From Paenibacillus tianjinensis (GTDB lineage: Bacteria; Bacillota; Bacilli; Paenibacillales; Paenibacillaceae), in NCBI RefSeq assembly GCF_017086365.1, contig NZ_CP070969.1:4588001-4652000 (forward strand): a DNA stretch of 64,000 bases. The letters run 5' to 3'. The translations under genes were made by a program, and so were the position numbers. This document shows, one piece after another, positions 18,135 to 26,420 of the stretch; the first letter of the stretch is position 1, and the number at the start of each line of letters is the position of its first letter. The notes beneath the pieces are model-generated. The model saw only the letters and a program-made list of their open reading frames with translations, did no database searches and was not told where the DNA came from.

Positions 18135-18599
18135 TCAATATGTATAATTACCATTACGGCTATTGCTGTCACTTACTGTCACATACCTCGCATACCGCAG
18201 CGGCAAAAGCTCAAGAATATCCACTTTGGCCAGGGTCCCTTCCGCAGGTACAATCACCTTGTAATCCTTGGCGTAATCCGCGATCAGCTCCCGGCACATC
18301 CCGCATGGCGATACAACCTTGATCTCTCTATCCTCACTGTCCGGATCCGGGTGCCTTACGGCAACAATGGTGTCGAACTCCTGGTACCCCTCGGAAATCG
18401 CTTTACCGATAACCATTGCCTCGGCACATACGCTAACCCGCGGCAGATTTGCCTCCAGATGAACAGCTGTAAAAATCTCCCCCGTCTTCGTGCGCAACGC
18501 CGCACTGACATGATGCCGCTCCCATGCGTATCGTTTTCTGATAATCTCTTTAGCAGAAGCTATCAGGGTCTGGTCCTCAATCGAAATCTCAACTTCCAT
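18135..18599 (-). CDS. cytidine deaminase-like protein
   Basis: The 154-residue protein has the zinc motifs of the cytidine/blasticidin-S deaminase group: CAEAMVIG (Cys then the catalytic Glu two residues on, about 58-61) and PCGMCRE (about 97-103). The HLEANLPRVSVCAEA context differs from housekeeping Cdd, so blasticidin-S-deaminase-like activity or another nucleoside substrate is possible. It lies 89 bases upstream of the GH26 gene on the same strand. Confidence 0.8.
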   Translation of the reverse strand: MEVEISIEDQTLIASAKEIIRKRYAWERHHVSAALRTKTGEIFTAVHLEANLPRVSVCAEAMVIGKAISEGYQEFDTIVAVRHPDPDSEDREIKVVSPCGMCRELIADYAKDYKVIVPAEGTLAKVDILELLPLRYARYVTVSDSNSRNGNYTY

Positions 18600-18772
18600 G
18601 TGCTTGTCCTCCTAAACGTTGTGCAATCCTTGTGCCTCATCGCAGGGTTCCGCCAAAACTCACTTCGTGAATGGTAACCTTGTCCTAATTTAGTATACTA
18701 AAAGCCGTTTGTTTTAAGATATAATACTTAATAGGCAGAGACTTTATGACCCCCACACCTTAGGAGGAGCAT

Positions 18773-19210
18773 GTGAAAAAACAGAAATTCATCTCCACTC
18801 TGATCATCATTCTACTGCTGGTCCTGGTGGCTTACTGGTTTGAGGAAAATAACCCGCCCGTCACGCCACCTTCTACAGATGACTCTGAAATTGTACAGCT
18901 GGAGTTCCCGGCAGACCGTTATCCCGAAACCGCCGAGCATATCCAGGAAGCGATTGAGAGCGGTGAATCAGCCGTCTGCACTATCAGCCGGGAAGATGCC
19001 GAAGAGAACCGCAAGGAATCCTTGTCCGGTGTGCCGACCAAGAAGGGCTACGACCGCGATGAATGGCCGATGGCGATGTGTGCCGAAGGCGGCAGCGGTG
19101 CCGACATTGAATACATAACACCCAGTGACAACCGCGGGGCCGGAAGCTGGGTTGGTAATCAGCTGGAAGGTTATGCCGACGGAACCCGGGTAGAGTTCAT
19201 GTTCAAGTAA
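18773..19210 (+). CDS. NucA/NucB-type DNase
   Basis: The 145-residue product starts at GTG after TTAGGAGGAGC (an overlapping ATG is closed at once by a stop). An N-terminal signal or anchor helix (about 5-23) is followed by a NucA/NucB domain with [15 protein letters not shown] (about 97-111) and [18 protein letters not shown]. Family members are secreted or surface nucleases: NucA acts in DNA uptake and NucB is made during sporulation. A strong terminator follows. Confidence 0.88.
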   Translation: MKKQKFISTLIIILLLVLVAYWFEENNPPVTPPSTDDSEIVQLEFPADRYPETAEHIQEAIESGESAVCTISREDAEENRKESLSGVPTKKGYDRDEWPMAMCAEGGSGADIEYITPSDNRGAGSWVGNQLEGYADGTRVEFMFK

Positions 19211-19234
19211 ACGAGAACCGCATAGGTATGGATT

Positions 19235-19268
19235 AGCCCCCTGCCGTCTGTATCGGCAGGGGGCTTTT
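19235..19268 (+). terminator. terminator after the NucA/NucB gene
   Basis: AGCCCCCTGCCG pairs with CGGCAGGGGGCT around a 7-base loop and is followed by TTTT. Confidence 0.9.
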
Positions 19269-19302
19269 GCAGATTCAAGGCTATCCACTCTCTGCAGGTG
19301 CT

Positions 19303-19572
19303 TCAATCGGTCCAGTGACCGCTGCCGCTGCCGGTCACTTTTGCCCCTGGTTCCGGACTTTCCCAGGCAATGAGAATTACCGCTGCCTCTACGGGCTGGG
19401 GCGGCTGCCATTGGATAAACCCCTGCAGTGCCAGCTCACGAAGGCCGGACATCACTTGAGCCTCCCTCCGCCCGCTAAGCCTAGCAAGCTCCTTAAGCTG
19501 CGGCATCCGCCCGAAGTGGCTTCTGAAGTGACACATAATCCGCAGCAGCTTGCGGGCAGTATCATCCAGCAT
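19303..19572 (-). CDS. small winged-helix-like protein
   Basis: The 89-residue product reads as a compact helix-turn-helix/winged-helix unit (LLRIMCHFRSHFGRMPQLKELARLSG, then VMSGLRELALQGFIQW). This is the pattern of a LexA- or MarR-like DNA-binding domain without an effector part. Its start overlaps the end of the upstream 70-residue gene by 11 bases, so the two are coupled. The target is unknown. Confidence 0.6.
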   Translation of the reverse strand: MLDDTARKLLRIMCHFRSHFGRMPQLKELARLSGRREAQVMSGLRELALQGFIQWQPPQPVEAAVILIAWESPEPGAKVTGSGSGHWTD

Positions 19573-19774
19573 GACGCGCCTTGGCCCGCCGCCAGGCCAG
19601 AATACTGCCGGTTCTGAATACCCTGGGACCGCCTGTGGTTAAGCAAGTGGCCCGCAGCAGGTCCCCTTTAATCCCGTGCACCTCCACGCTGCGCTGGGTG
19701 ATTTTGCCCGATTTGTCCTCGTAGATGATTTCAATTACTTGTCCGATCAGCTTTTCCAGATCTTTTACCTTCAC
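19562..19774 (-). CDS. small conserved-looking protein, unknown
   Basis: The 70-residue product (MKVKDLEKLIGQVIEIIYED...) looks like a small beta-barrel with an SH3-like run of strands (VIEIIYEDKSGKITQRSVEV, LLRATCLTTGGPRVFRTGSIL). GGGGGAATTGAAG precedes the ATG. It is the first gene of a two-gene unit with the winged-helix gene. No function is proposed. Confidence 0.6.
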   Translation of the reverse strand: MKVKDLEKLIGQVIEIIYEDKSGKITQRSVEVHGIKGDLLRATCLTTGGPRVFRTGSILAWRRAKARHAG

Positions 19775-19876
19775 TTCAATTCCCCCTTATCACACTTTTC
19801 CGAAATAATTATATGTATTATATGCGAACAAATGTTCTTTATGCAACATGATCGTGATAACACATAATACCAAGTG

Positions 19877-19909
19877 AAAGCCCCGCTTAGGCACTCTGCC
19901 TGACGGGGC
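19877..19909 (-). terminator. terminator after the tiny membrane protein gene
   Basis: AGCCCCG and TCAGGCA pair with TGCCTAA and CGGGGCT, with one unpaired base, followed by TTTC on the minus strand. Confidence 0.65.
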
Positions 19910-19929
19910 TGCACTTACCATAAAGTCCT

Positions 19930-20088
19930 TTAGAATATACAGGCTTTGGTGATAATTACCAGCAAAATGAACAGCACCAGAATGGCACTCGTTGAGGTCC
20001 ATGGGCTTACAACCGGCATAACCGCCGGAGGTCCCTGGTTCACCCCGCCAACGTTATTTCCGCAACCGCAACCATACTCTGCACCCAT
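19930..20088 (-). CDS. YjcZ-type tiny sporulation membrane protein
   Basis: The 52-residue product has a Gly/Cys/Asn-rich head (MGAEYGCGCGNNVGG) and a single C-terminal helix (SAILVLFILLVIITKACIF). This is the layout of the YjcZ family of tiny membrane proteins made during sporulation. GAGGAGGAATGAATT is a strong ribosome site. It is shorter than the usual gene-calling cut-off. A sister copy with the same TSxSAILVLFILLVIITK core lies at 22392-22529. Confidence 0.8.
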   Translation of the reverse strand: MGAEYGCGCGNNVGGVNQGPPAVMPVVSPWTSTSAILVLFILLVIITKACIF

Positions 20089-20215
20089 AATTCATTCCTC
20101 CTCTGAGATATGAAATACATGAAACGAGATGCTCAAGTTCATCTCTTACACAGCACAGAATATGTTGCAGGCAGATCGGCAGTCTGGGCCAACCGGCAAA
20201 CAATATCCGCTTCGC

Positions 20216-20244
20216 CTAAATAAACCGCTCTATCCAGACGATAT
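20216..20244 (+). promoter_or_regulatory. sigma-D-like (motility) promoter
   Basis: TAAA (20217-20220) is followed after 16 bases by GACGATAT (20237-20244), close to the sigma-D consensus TAAA-N15-GCCGATAT. It lies about 90 bases upstream of the YjfB-like gene, whose family is linked with motility, so the match makes sense. Confidence 0.5.
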
Positions 20245-20330
20245 ACATTACAGGAAGGCTGGTAAACCTGGGATTTTAATAGGTCAGCATTCTCAAAAAA
20301 ACGGGTTATAACCCATTCAGGAGGTACGAA

Positions 20331-20507
20331 ATGGACATTGCCGCTCTATCCATTGCAATGAGGCAGGCGTCCTTACAGCAGGCTGTCGGGCTGCAGGTCA
20401 TGAGTATTGCCAAGAATACCGCTGAGCTTCAAGGGCAGAATATGGCCCAAATGCTCCAGCAGAGCCCTCATCCGGACCTTGGAAAAACACTTGATATTCA
20501 GGTTTAA
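20331..20507 (+). CDS. YjfB family putative motility protein
   Basis: The 58-residue product (MDIAALSIAMRQASLQQAVG..., ending LGKTLDIQV) matches the YjfB family. These are short amphipathic helical proteins whose Bacillus genes are read by the motility sigma factor; their role is unknown. CAGGAGGTACGAA precedes the ATG. The terminator at 20565 closes the unit, which thus appears monocistronic with the sigma-D-like promoter. Confidence 0.85.
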   Translation: MDIAALSIAMRQASLQQAVGLQVMSIAKNTAELQGQNMAQMLQQSPHPDLGKTLDIQV

Positions 20508-20564
20508 TTGCATTATGCTTAGATACATAAGAACATCAGTTCCGGTATGAATCCGGCAACTACT

Positions 20565-20586
20565 AGCCCCTTCGGGCTTTTCTTTT
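20565..20586 (+). terminator. terminator after the YjfB-like gene
   Basis: AGCCC-CTTC-GGGCT is followed by TTTCTTTT. Confidence 0.75.
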
Positions 20587-20628
20587 ACTCCTAAATACGA
20601 ACATACGATCTTATATTGAGGTGATTAC

Positions 20629-21174
20629 ATGCAGTCTTATTACCAAATGACCGCCCTGGAGAATTGGACCGAGGATTTATATCAGCGTTTGCAAGTGCGG
20701 CAGCCGTCGGACATATCGGTTAATTACATCGCCGAACGGCTGAATATCTGGGTTCATTATCTGGATGTACGCAGCAAGAGCATTGAGGCCTCTGCCGGGA
20801 TGTACACCATGTTTTTAGACAACCGGCTCCCCCCCGAGCTGCAGCGCCTGGAATTTCTCCATGAGCTTTGCCATCTGCTCCGTCATGCCGGAAGCCGCAG
20901 TCTGATGCCCGGACACTTTACACAGGCTCAGCAGGACGAATCGGAGCGGTTTATTCTTTATGCGGCTATGCCCTACTCCATGATCTCTGCCAGACCGTTG
21001 CCGGAGCTACGCGAGGATGCCATTCACTACATTGCCACAACGTTTCAGGTTCCGGAGGAACTGGCCATGCAGCGGATTGACCAGATTCAGAGGCGGGTAT
21101 TCCAGGGGCAATTGATGGCTGTGCTGGAAAAAAACGAAGACAGAAATCTCATCCATCACCGGCATATCCGGTAA
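20629..21174 (+). CDS. ImmA/IrrE family metallopeptidase
   Basis: The 181-residue product has the zinc motif HELCH at residues 78-82 and a downstream helix with DESERFILYAAMPY that supplies the third ligand region. ImmA of ICEBs1 cleaves the ImmR repressor, and related peptidases cut other regulators. No repressor gene of the Xre type lies beside it here, so its substrate must be elsewhere. A GGTGATTAC sequence precedes the ATG. Confidence 0.85.
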   Translation: MQSYYQMTALENWTEDLYQRLQVRQPSDISVNYIAERLNIWVHYLDVRSKSIEASAGMYTMFLDNRLPPELQRLEFLHELCHLLRHAGSRSLMPGHFTQAQQDESERFILYAAMPYSMISARPLPELREDAIHYIATTFQVPEELAMQRIDQIQRRVFQGQLMAVLEKNEDRNLIHHRHIR

Positions 21175-21205
21175 CTGTTTATTTCCAATCCGTAAGTATT
21201 TCCCC

Positions 21206-21290
21206 AAAAAAAATGATCCCGCCGGCGTCCGGCAAGGTCTATATCTATTACTAGGGGGTATGTCCTTACTATACAGCCTCCAGCTTAAGC
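21206..21290 (-). ncRNA. duplicated non-coding element, copy A (candidate small RNA with terminator)
   Basis: Read on the minus strand it has a conserved 5' part (CTTAAGCTGGAGG...GTATAG...ACATACCCCCTAGTAATAG), then a GC stem (GCCGGACGCCGGC region) and a run of eight T residues. Copy B at 22258-22344 aligns over about 85 bases, including the region before the hairpin, so more than the terminator is kept. It could equally be only the terminator of a longer RNA. It is separated from the comB-like gene by 42 bases. Confidence 0.45.
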
Positions 21291-21332
21291 CATTATGAAA
21301 TCCCGCTGAATATGAGCTAAAATCTGTCCTGC

Positions 21333-22100
21333 TTAAACGGGATCGCCGGCATTTACAAACCTATTTTCTTGCAGCATTGGTACCGCATAGCTGATATCTG
21401 CTTGGCAGGAGTACGTGACATCATCTTCATATCCGCGTTCCCGCAGTTCACGGCCGCTGGCAGATTCCCAGATCAAATCCCTGATCCGGTGACCGGAGGA
21501 CTTCACAGCGCCAATGCACACCTCAGCTTCCGGAGATTTCGTTCCGGCTAACCGGGAGAGAATCAGACCTGCACCCAGGTAATCCTCGATGCCCGGGCGC
21601 AGTTCATCCTCCCCCTCCATAACATCCGACCACTTCTCGCCGCAGGGGATTACCGTAATATTCACGTCCATTTCAAGCTTCAGCCGGTTCGCGGTATCTG
21701 CAACAGCAGAAGCATTTAAAAGGCATCCGACAAGCAGAGCCGGCACTTGTGCTGCAATCCATGTACAGGCTGCTCCGTTCAAGGAACATAATACAAAGTC
21801 ACGGGCATAGTCGGCTGAGCTGAAGGACAACGGCGATAAGGAGTGGCCCCCCACTCTTATAGCTTCTGATCTCCCCCAGACCATTTCGGCACCAAGCTCC
21901 TTGGCATAAGCTTTAGCGGTTTCATTAATCGGCGGAGGATACGGATAAATATTGGCTTTATGCTGAACCGCCGTTACTACCGTAGACGAGAAGCTAAGCA
22001 CGTCAACAATAATCACAATGTCCCCGCGCTCTGCTGCTGCCCTGGCCCCTCTCCGTCCCCAGTCCAGCTTAATTTCATAAGATGACTGATCAAAATACAC
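21333..22100 (-). CDS. 2-phosphosulfolactate phosphatase family protein (ComB-like)
   Basis: The 255-residue protein matches the ComB family: VIIVDVLSFSSTVVTAVQ (about 28-45), FVLCSLNGAACTW, LLVGCLLNASAVA and IPCGEKWSD (about 165-173) are the metal/phosphate loops. In methanogens ComB hydrolyses 2-phosphosulfolactate in coenzyme M synthesis. In bacilli it accompanies sulfolactate formation in spores, so a spore-related use is plausible but not shown. Confidence 0.85.
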   Translation of the reverse strand: MYFDQSSYEIKLDWGRRGARAAAERGDIVIIVDVLSFSSTVVTAVQHKANIYPYPPPINETAKAYAKELGAEMVWGRSEAIRVGGHSLSPLSFSSADYARDFVLCSLNGAACTWIAAQVPALLVGCLLNASAVADTANRLKLEMDVNITVIPCGEKWSDVMEGEDELRPGIEDYLGAGLILSRLAGTKSPEAEVCIGAVKSSGHRIRDLIWESASGRELRERGYEDDVTYSCQADISYAVPMLQENRFVNAGDPV

Positions 22101-22257
22101 AGGATTCCCTCCTTCCGGTTCTAAGAATTCTTCTCAATCCTTCAAAGAGGGAGTTACCCATAGATGGCTACTCCCAAACCGTCAATCGCCGGCTTTCTTT
22201 AATTATTTTTGAAACAGACGGATCTTGCAATACCTCAAGTTCACGTTCTATAACGGC

Positions 22258-22344
22258 AAAAAAAGTGACCCTACCGAACGTCCGGCAGGGTCAAGGCCTA
22301 TTAACTGGGGGTCATGTAATTAATATATATCCCGAAGCTTAAAC
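22258..22344 (-). ncRNA. duplicated non-coding element, copy B (candidate small RNA with terminator)
   Basis: It aligns with copy A at 21206-21290: TTTAAGCTTCGGG, then ACATGACCCCCAGTTAATAGG, then a stem TGACCCTGCCG/CGGTAGGGTCA and seven T residues (minus strand). It lies 48 bases after the stop codon of the tiny membrane gene at 22392 and may be its 3' untranslated region and terminator. Confidence 0.45.
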
Positions 22345-22391
22345 GAATCTGAAGCAGTGCTAAATGTTTGCTTAAGTTGCACTCCCAGGCT

Positions 22392-22529
22392 CTATACCCA
22401 GAAAGATTTAGTAATAATTACGAGCAGAATGAACAATACCAGAATTGCAGCACTAGAAGTGAAGGGGCTAGCATATGCTCCGCAGTTAGCTCCACCAACC
22501 GGACTTACATTTTCACCGTAACAACCCAT
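22392..22529 (-). CDS. YjcZ-type tiny sporulation membrane protein (second copy)
   Basis: The 45-residue product (MGCYGENVSPVGGANCG..., then FTSSAAILVLFILLVIITK) shares its C-terminal helix almost exactly with the 19930-20088 product while the head differs. AAGGAGGAATTTAGA is an excellent ribosome site. Family members are made during spore formation; their function is unknown. Confidence 0.8.
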   Translation of the reverse strand: MGCYGENVSPVGGANCGAYASPFTSSAAILVLFILLVIITKSFWV

Positions 22530-22608
22530 TCTAAATTCCTCCTTCATAATTGAGTACACCATAGACTATGTAAATTAGCCGCTGCCTGACTGGGTGAATA
22601 GGAAATCA

Positions 22609-23412
22609 TTAGCCTTCATCCGGACCGATCCGTAAGCTCTTCAGCGGAACCTCACATTTATCCGCAATCAGCGTATAAAATTCCGGAAAGCTCGGGTCCT
22701 GGGCATTAGGTATTTCTTCAAAGGTACGGATATATAACCCGTTAGCGGCCACTGCCGTTATAATATCGCCAACCGTCCATCCCCGCGTCAAAACCTTACC
22801 CAGTCCAGAACGCTCTTTTTCAGGAAGCAGCTTGGCAAAAGCTATTTCACCTTCCCGGACCGTGTCGTCAAAATAATTCCCTGTCGGATGCTGGAGATTT
22901 ACCGTTGTCCTCCATGTCCTGGCAAACGGATGAAAGTCCGTTAACATCAGCCGGCCATTTGCGCCTAATCTTCTGTTGACCAAAGCAAAAATATCATTTA
23001 GATCTGTAAAATAATGCAAAATTCCAAACTCCATCAATACAATATCAAATTGGCCCAGCGTCTCTTCATCCGGGATATGCAATACATCTGAGCAGATATA
23101 GTTCAAAGGAATCCCCGCAGCAGCCGCAACCTCACCGGCATACTTACAGTTTTCCTCTGAAATATCGACCACGGTAACCTCAGCGCCCAACAGGGCTAAC
23201 GCGATCGCCTTCATGCCATGGGAACCCAGCAGATTGATTACTTTCTTTCCTGATGGATTACCAAGGTACTTTAACCAATAACGCAAAGGGTGCTGCGGGT
23301 CCATTTTTAATTTACTAGCCTGCTCTTCCGGAGATCCGTGATGCTCTACCCAAGCCTGATATGCCTTCGATTCCCAAGCCACCTTATTCGCACGTGCCAG
23401 TTGTTCCTGCAT
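22609..23412 (-). CDS. class I SAM-dependent methyltransferase
   Basis: The 267-residue product has a Rossmann methyltransferase core: VINLLGSHGMKAIALALLGAEVTVVDIS (SAM-binding motif I and the acidic residue of motif II, about 58-85), FDIVLMEFGILHYFTDL (motif IV) and GRLMLTDFHPF (post-I). The start at 23412 follows AAGGGGGACTAT. The substrate cannot be told from the sequence; the nearest families methylate small molecules. Confidence 0.8.
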   Translation of the reverse strand: MQEQLARANKVAWESKAYQAWVEHHGSPEEQASKLKMDPQHPLRYWLKYLGNPSGKKVINLLGSHGMKAIALALLGAEVTVVDISEENCKYAGEVAAAAGIPLNYICSDVLHIPDEETLGQFDIVLMEFGILHYFTDLNDIFALVNRRLGANGRLMLTDFHPFARTWRTTVNLQHPTGNYFDDTVREGEIAFAKLLPEKERSGLGKVLTRGWTVGDIITAVAANGLYIRTFEEIPNAQDPSFPEFYTLIADKCEVPLKSLRIGPDEG

Positions 23413-23525
23413 ATAGTCCCCCTTGATAAAATATGGAATAATTTCCAGGCTTCTAAGTTTACTACATTTTAGAGTCTTCATCCACAATCCCAAATCTGCT
23501 TAATATCACATCGTCTTATTTATAG

Positions 23526-23565
23526 CATAAAAAAAAGGCCAGCCCCGTAAGGATGACCTTGCCTG
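23526..23565 (-). terminator. probable terminator after the pirin gene
   Basis: An imperfect stem (AGGCAAGG with CCTTAC, and GGC with GCC further out) ends in eight T residues on the minus strand, 28 bases after the stop at 23594. Confidence 0.55.
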
Positions 23566-23593
23566 TTTCCATACTATTTTCACTTCACAGATC

Positions 23594-24436
23594 TTATTTC
23601 AAAAAAGTCCCCTGCCGGTACTCACTGAACGCCACCGTAATCTCTCTTTCCGTATTCATAACGAACGGTCCTCTGGCGACTACCGGTTCGCGGACAGGTT
23701 CACCTGCATATAACAGCACTCGCAGCTTCTCTCCCGCCGTAATTTCCACTTCACTTTCTCCGCTGCCGCCTTCACCAAGCCATAAGACATGGCCTTCAGA
23801 AGCCGCTGCTTTGTTGTTTCCAAAGGTTCCGTCGCCTTCAAGAACATAGATGAACCCGTTGTAGCTGCCCGGCAAATCCTGCGTGACTGTATAACCCGGC
23901 TCAATAGTCATCTCCACCATCGTTACCGGAACATAGTTGCGGGTTGGACCAGCCACTCCCTTGGAAGATCCGGAGAAAACTTTTATGGCTGCGCCAGCTT
24001 CCTGCCGTACAGGCATATCCCCGCTTTTCAAATTCTGATAACGCGGCGTAGTCATCTTGTGCACCTTCGGCAGATTCACCCAAAGCTGCAGGGAATGCGC
24101 AGTCATCCCTTCAGAGGGCACTTCATTATGCTCAACTCCGCTGCCTGCCGTCATCCACTGCACGTCCCCCGGCCCGAGCACCCCGCCTTCCCCGCTGTGG
24201 GTGTCGTAATGTTCAATCTGTCCAGAGATCACATACGTTACCGTCTCCATTCCGCGGTGCGGGTGGATGTCAAAGGATCCCTTCTGAAACTTATCCTCCA
24301 TCATCAGCAGAAAAGGATCATGCTTCGCCCAATTTCCCGGTTCAAGTACCGGCCCTGCCGAATGGATTGCACTCACCTGGTTTAGAACAACCTTTCTGAC
24401 TTCACTTATATCTCTTTTAACTGCAGATTGTTCCAT
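23594..24436 (-). CDS. pirin family protein
   Basis: The 280-residue double-cupin protein has the pirin N-terminal metal site (HPHRGMETVTYVISG with two His, then the third His and Glu in GSGVEHNE at about 100-107) and the C-terminal pirin domain. Bacterial pirins have quercetin dioxygenase or regulatory roles. The ATG follows AAGGAGGAGAGC. It stands alone, with an AT-rich upstream region shared with the divergent sigma factor gene. Confidence 0.88.
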   Translation of the reverse strand: MEQSAVKRDISEVRKVVLNQVSAIHSAGPVLEPGNWAKHDPFLLMMEDKFQKGSFDIHPHRGMETVTYVISGQIEHYDTHSGEGGVLGPGDVQWMTAGSGVEHNEVPSEGMTAHSLQLWVNLPKVHKMTTPRYQNLKSGDMPVRQEAGAAIKVFSGSSKGVAGPTRNYVPVTMVEMTIEPGYTVTQDLPGSYNGFIYVLEGDGTFGNNKAAASEGHVLWLGEGGSGESEVEITAGEKLRVLLYAGEPVREPVVARGPFVMNTEREITVAFSEYRQGTFLK

Positions 24437-24613
24437 AATGCTCTCCTCCTTAACGAGTTGTGGTTCAGCTCTATTCTTAACTATTATTTTTATATTTACT
24501 ATATTTTATATAGTTAATTTAACATTTCTCCTTTCGTTTGTCAATTTCCCGGAAACAAAATGTGACCAAATCCCGTTCTTAATGGTGTTATAGGTAAAGG
24601 AGGGCAGAGCATC

Positions 24614-25108
24614 ATGCAGCGATTCATGTCCCGGCCGGGGAATGATGTGATAAAGAGTTATGAAAACTACTCAAAAATGCTGTTCCGGATTGCCCTGGTT
24701 CATCTGGGCAACCGCCAGGATGCCGAGGAAGCCACTCAGGACACCTTCATCAAGCTTATGGAGAAAGCGCCGGAGTTCAAGGATGCCGAACATCAAAAGG
24801 CATGGCTGATCCGTGTACTCACCAACACTTGCAAAACATCGCTGGGCAGAGGCTGGCGTAAGCGCGAGATTAAGCTGGAGGGTGCCGAGCCGCTTATAGC
24901 GGACAGTCCTGAGGATTTGGCAATGCTACAGCTGGTGCTGGCCCTGCCCGTAAAATATAAGACTGTTATCCATTTGTATTATTACGAGGATTATCCCGTC
25001 CAGGAGATCAGTAAGATACTGAAGATCAGTGAGTCCGCCGTGAAGATGAGGCTTAAACGGGGACGGCAGCTGTTAAAACTGGAGCTGGAAGGAGCGGAAC
25101 CGGAGTGA
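24614..25108 (+). CDS. ECF-type RNA polymerase sigma factor
   Basis: The 164-residue protein has region 2 (LFRIALVHLGNRQDAEEATQDTF, about 25-50, and the W-containing KAWLIRVLTNTC) and region 4 (LALPVKYKTVIHLYYYEDYPVQEISKILKIS, helix-turn-helix at about 125-155). It recognises promoters for its own regulon, which often includes itself. GGAGGGCAGAGC precedes the ATG. Its stop overlaps the start of the next gene (GTGA), the usual layout for a sigma/anti-sigma pair. Confidence 0.9.
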   Translation: MQRFMSRPGNDVIKSYENYSKMLFRIALVHLGNRQDAEEATQDTFIKLMEKAPEFKDAEHQKAWLIRVLTNTCKTSLGRGWRKREIKLEGAEPLIADSPEDLAMLQLVLALPVKYKTVIHLYYYEDYPVQEISKILKISESAVKMRLKRGRQLLKLELEGAEPE

Positions 25109-26088
25109 ACGAGGATCAGTTTCGATCAACCTATAAGAAAGCGGTGGATTCAATGAACCCAAGCGAAGAAACGAAAAAAGGACTGCTCGCCAAAATGGAG
25201 CAGCATCAGGAGACAAAACGTCCGCGTAAGACAATATATATCGCAGCAAGTATCGTACTCGCCGCCGGAATCGGTCTGGCTTCACCTACTATATGGAACC
25301 AGATAAACGGGCCTGCGTCACCTGCACAAGTGGCACAGGTAGATCCGGGGACATCAGGCACAGGCGGAGCCGCTTCGGCCGGCAGTGTCGTCATTCCCAA
25401 GCTGAAGCTGCCGGATTCAAGCTCGGGTGTTAAGGCAAGCATGATCGCCCTGGTTGTGTATAAGGGGAATATTTATACACAGTCTGCTACAAGTATCGAA
25501 GCCGCTGATGCAGCCGCGCTGCGCGGTGACCGTCTGGGACGGACGACAGGCGGCATCGACGAATGGAGCGGTAAAGAAGAATACACCGAGCTGTCCTCCA
25601 ATATCGGTGAGACAGATATCTATACCGTGAAGGGATACGATTCCGGCTTCCTGATTATGTCCTATTCGGAAATCGACGGTCAGGTATTCGCTGAACTGTA
25701 CGAGCATACGAACGGCATCACTGTAAACAGCGGAGACGATCTGATCGGCATGCTGAATCTTGAAGGCCGGATCGCTTCGGCCCAGTGGGAGAGCTTCGAC
25801 AGCTGGAATAACGGACTGCAGCAGTACTCGCCGCTCAGCGGAAGTGAAGCGCTTGACGGCTTCCTGTCAGCCCTCCTGGCAGCCAAACCGCTCGCAGCAG
25901 AACCGCTGATCGCGCAGGGCATCTACGACAGCGAAGACCGCAAGGTCATCTATCTGGAGCTCCAAGATAAAACCCAGGTTCAGCTTGTACTCTTCGGTCA
26001 AGGACTTGTTCGTTACGGCGATGCGCCGGTATTTTTCGAAGTCGAATCCGGTGCGTTCCAGACGCTGTGGAACAGCATGGAACAGTAA
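25105..26088 (+). CDS. membrane-anchored anti-sigma factor candidate
   Basis: The 327-residue product has a cytoplasmic N-terminus of about 35 residues, one membrane helix (about 40-58, TIYIAASIVLAAGIGLAS) and a long extracytoplasmic part with no known catalytic motif. The position directly after the ECF gene, with a 4-base overlap, and the single-pass layout are those of anti-sigma factors that hold the sigma factor until a surface signal arrives. The GTG start lies inside the sigma gene's stop codon. Confidence 0.7.
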   Translation: MNEDQFRSTYKKAVDSMNPSEETKKGLLAKMEQHQETKRPRKTIYIAASIVLAAGIGLASPTIWNQINGPASPAQVAQVDPGTSGTGGAASAGSVVIPKLKLPDSSSGVKASMIALVVYKGNIYTQSATSIEAADAAALRGDRLGRTTGGIDEWSGKEEYTELSSNIGETDIYTVKGYDSGFLIMSYSEIDGQVFAELYEHTNGITVNSGDDLIGMLNLEGRIASAQWESFDSWNNGLQQYSPLSGSEALDGFLSALLAAKPLAAEPLIAQGIYDSEDRKVIYLELQDKTQVQLVLFGQGLVRYGDAPVFFEVESGAFQTLWNSMEQ

Positions 26089-26135
26089 CAAAGAAACCGG
26101 ACCACCTCATGCCCCTCCGGGAATGGCAAGTCAAA

Positions 26136-26175
26136 AAAATACAGTCCTGCCTTGTCGAGGCGGGGCTGTATTTTT
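26136..26175. terminator. bidirectional terminator
   Basis: AAAAAATACAG..CCTTGTCGAGG..CTGTATTTTT forms a long stem with A and T runs on the two sides, between the anti-sigma gene and the minus-strand gene at 26174. Confidence 0.85.
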
Positions 26176-26380
26176 ACTTCACCAGCATTTTCACAGCGGC
26201 ATTCACCCGTTTGATCGTTTCCGTGCCCACCCAGCCGCCTGCACTTGCCAGTATAAAATTATGAAATATCTTATTAGCCAGAGCATATGTCACTGTCCCG
26301 ATTATGATCTCTATTACAAAGAACCGCATAATATCGCCAGTGGTTATAATATACACTTTGAATTCCTGATGACGAAGCAC
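26174..26380 (-). CDS. possible small membrane protein
   Basis: A 68-residue frame from a GTG, or 51 residues from an internal ATG at 26329, encodes one clear hydrophobic helix (MRFFVIEIIIGTVTYALA) and a Gly-rich turn before a basic tail. Neither start has a good ribosome site. The frame ends right at the terminator stem, which is normal for a real gene in this position. Kept as a low-confidence gene. Confidence 0.4.
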   Translation of the reverse strand: MLRHQEFKVYIITTGDIMRFFVIEIIIGTVTYALANKIFHNFILASAGGWVGTETIKRVNAAVKMLVK

Positions 26381-26420
26381 AGGCTTAGATCACTCCCCTT
26401 CGAAGGGTTATTATTAACCT

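Noticed and set aside
19790..20002. 70-codon minus-strand frame
   Set aside because: It overlaps, in a different frame, the clear YjcZ-type gene at 19930-20088 and its terminator.
20129..20311. 60-codon plus-strand frame before the YjfB gene
   Set aside because: It covers the sigma-D-like promoter and has no ribosome site or protein-like pattern.
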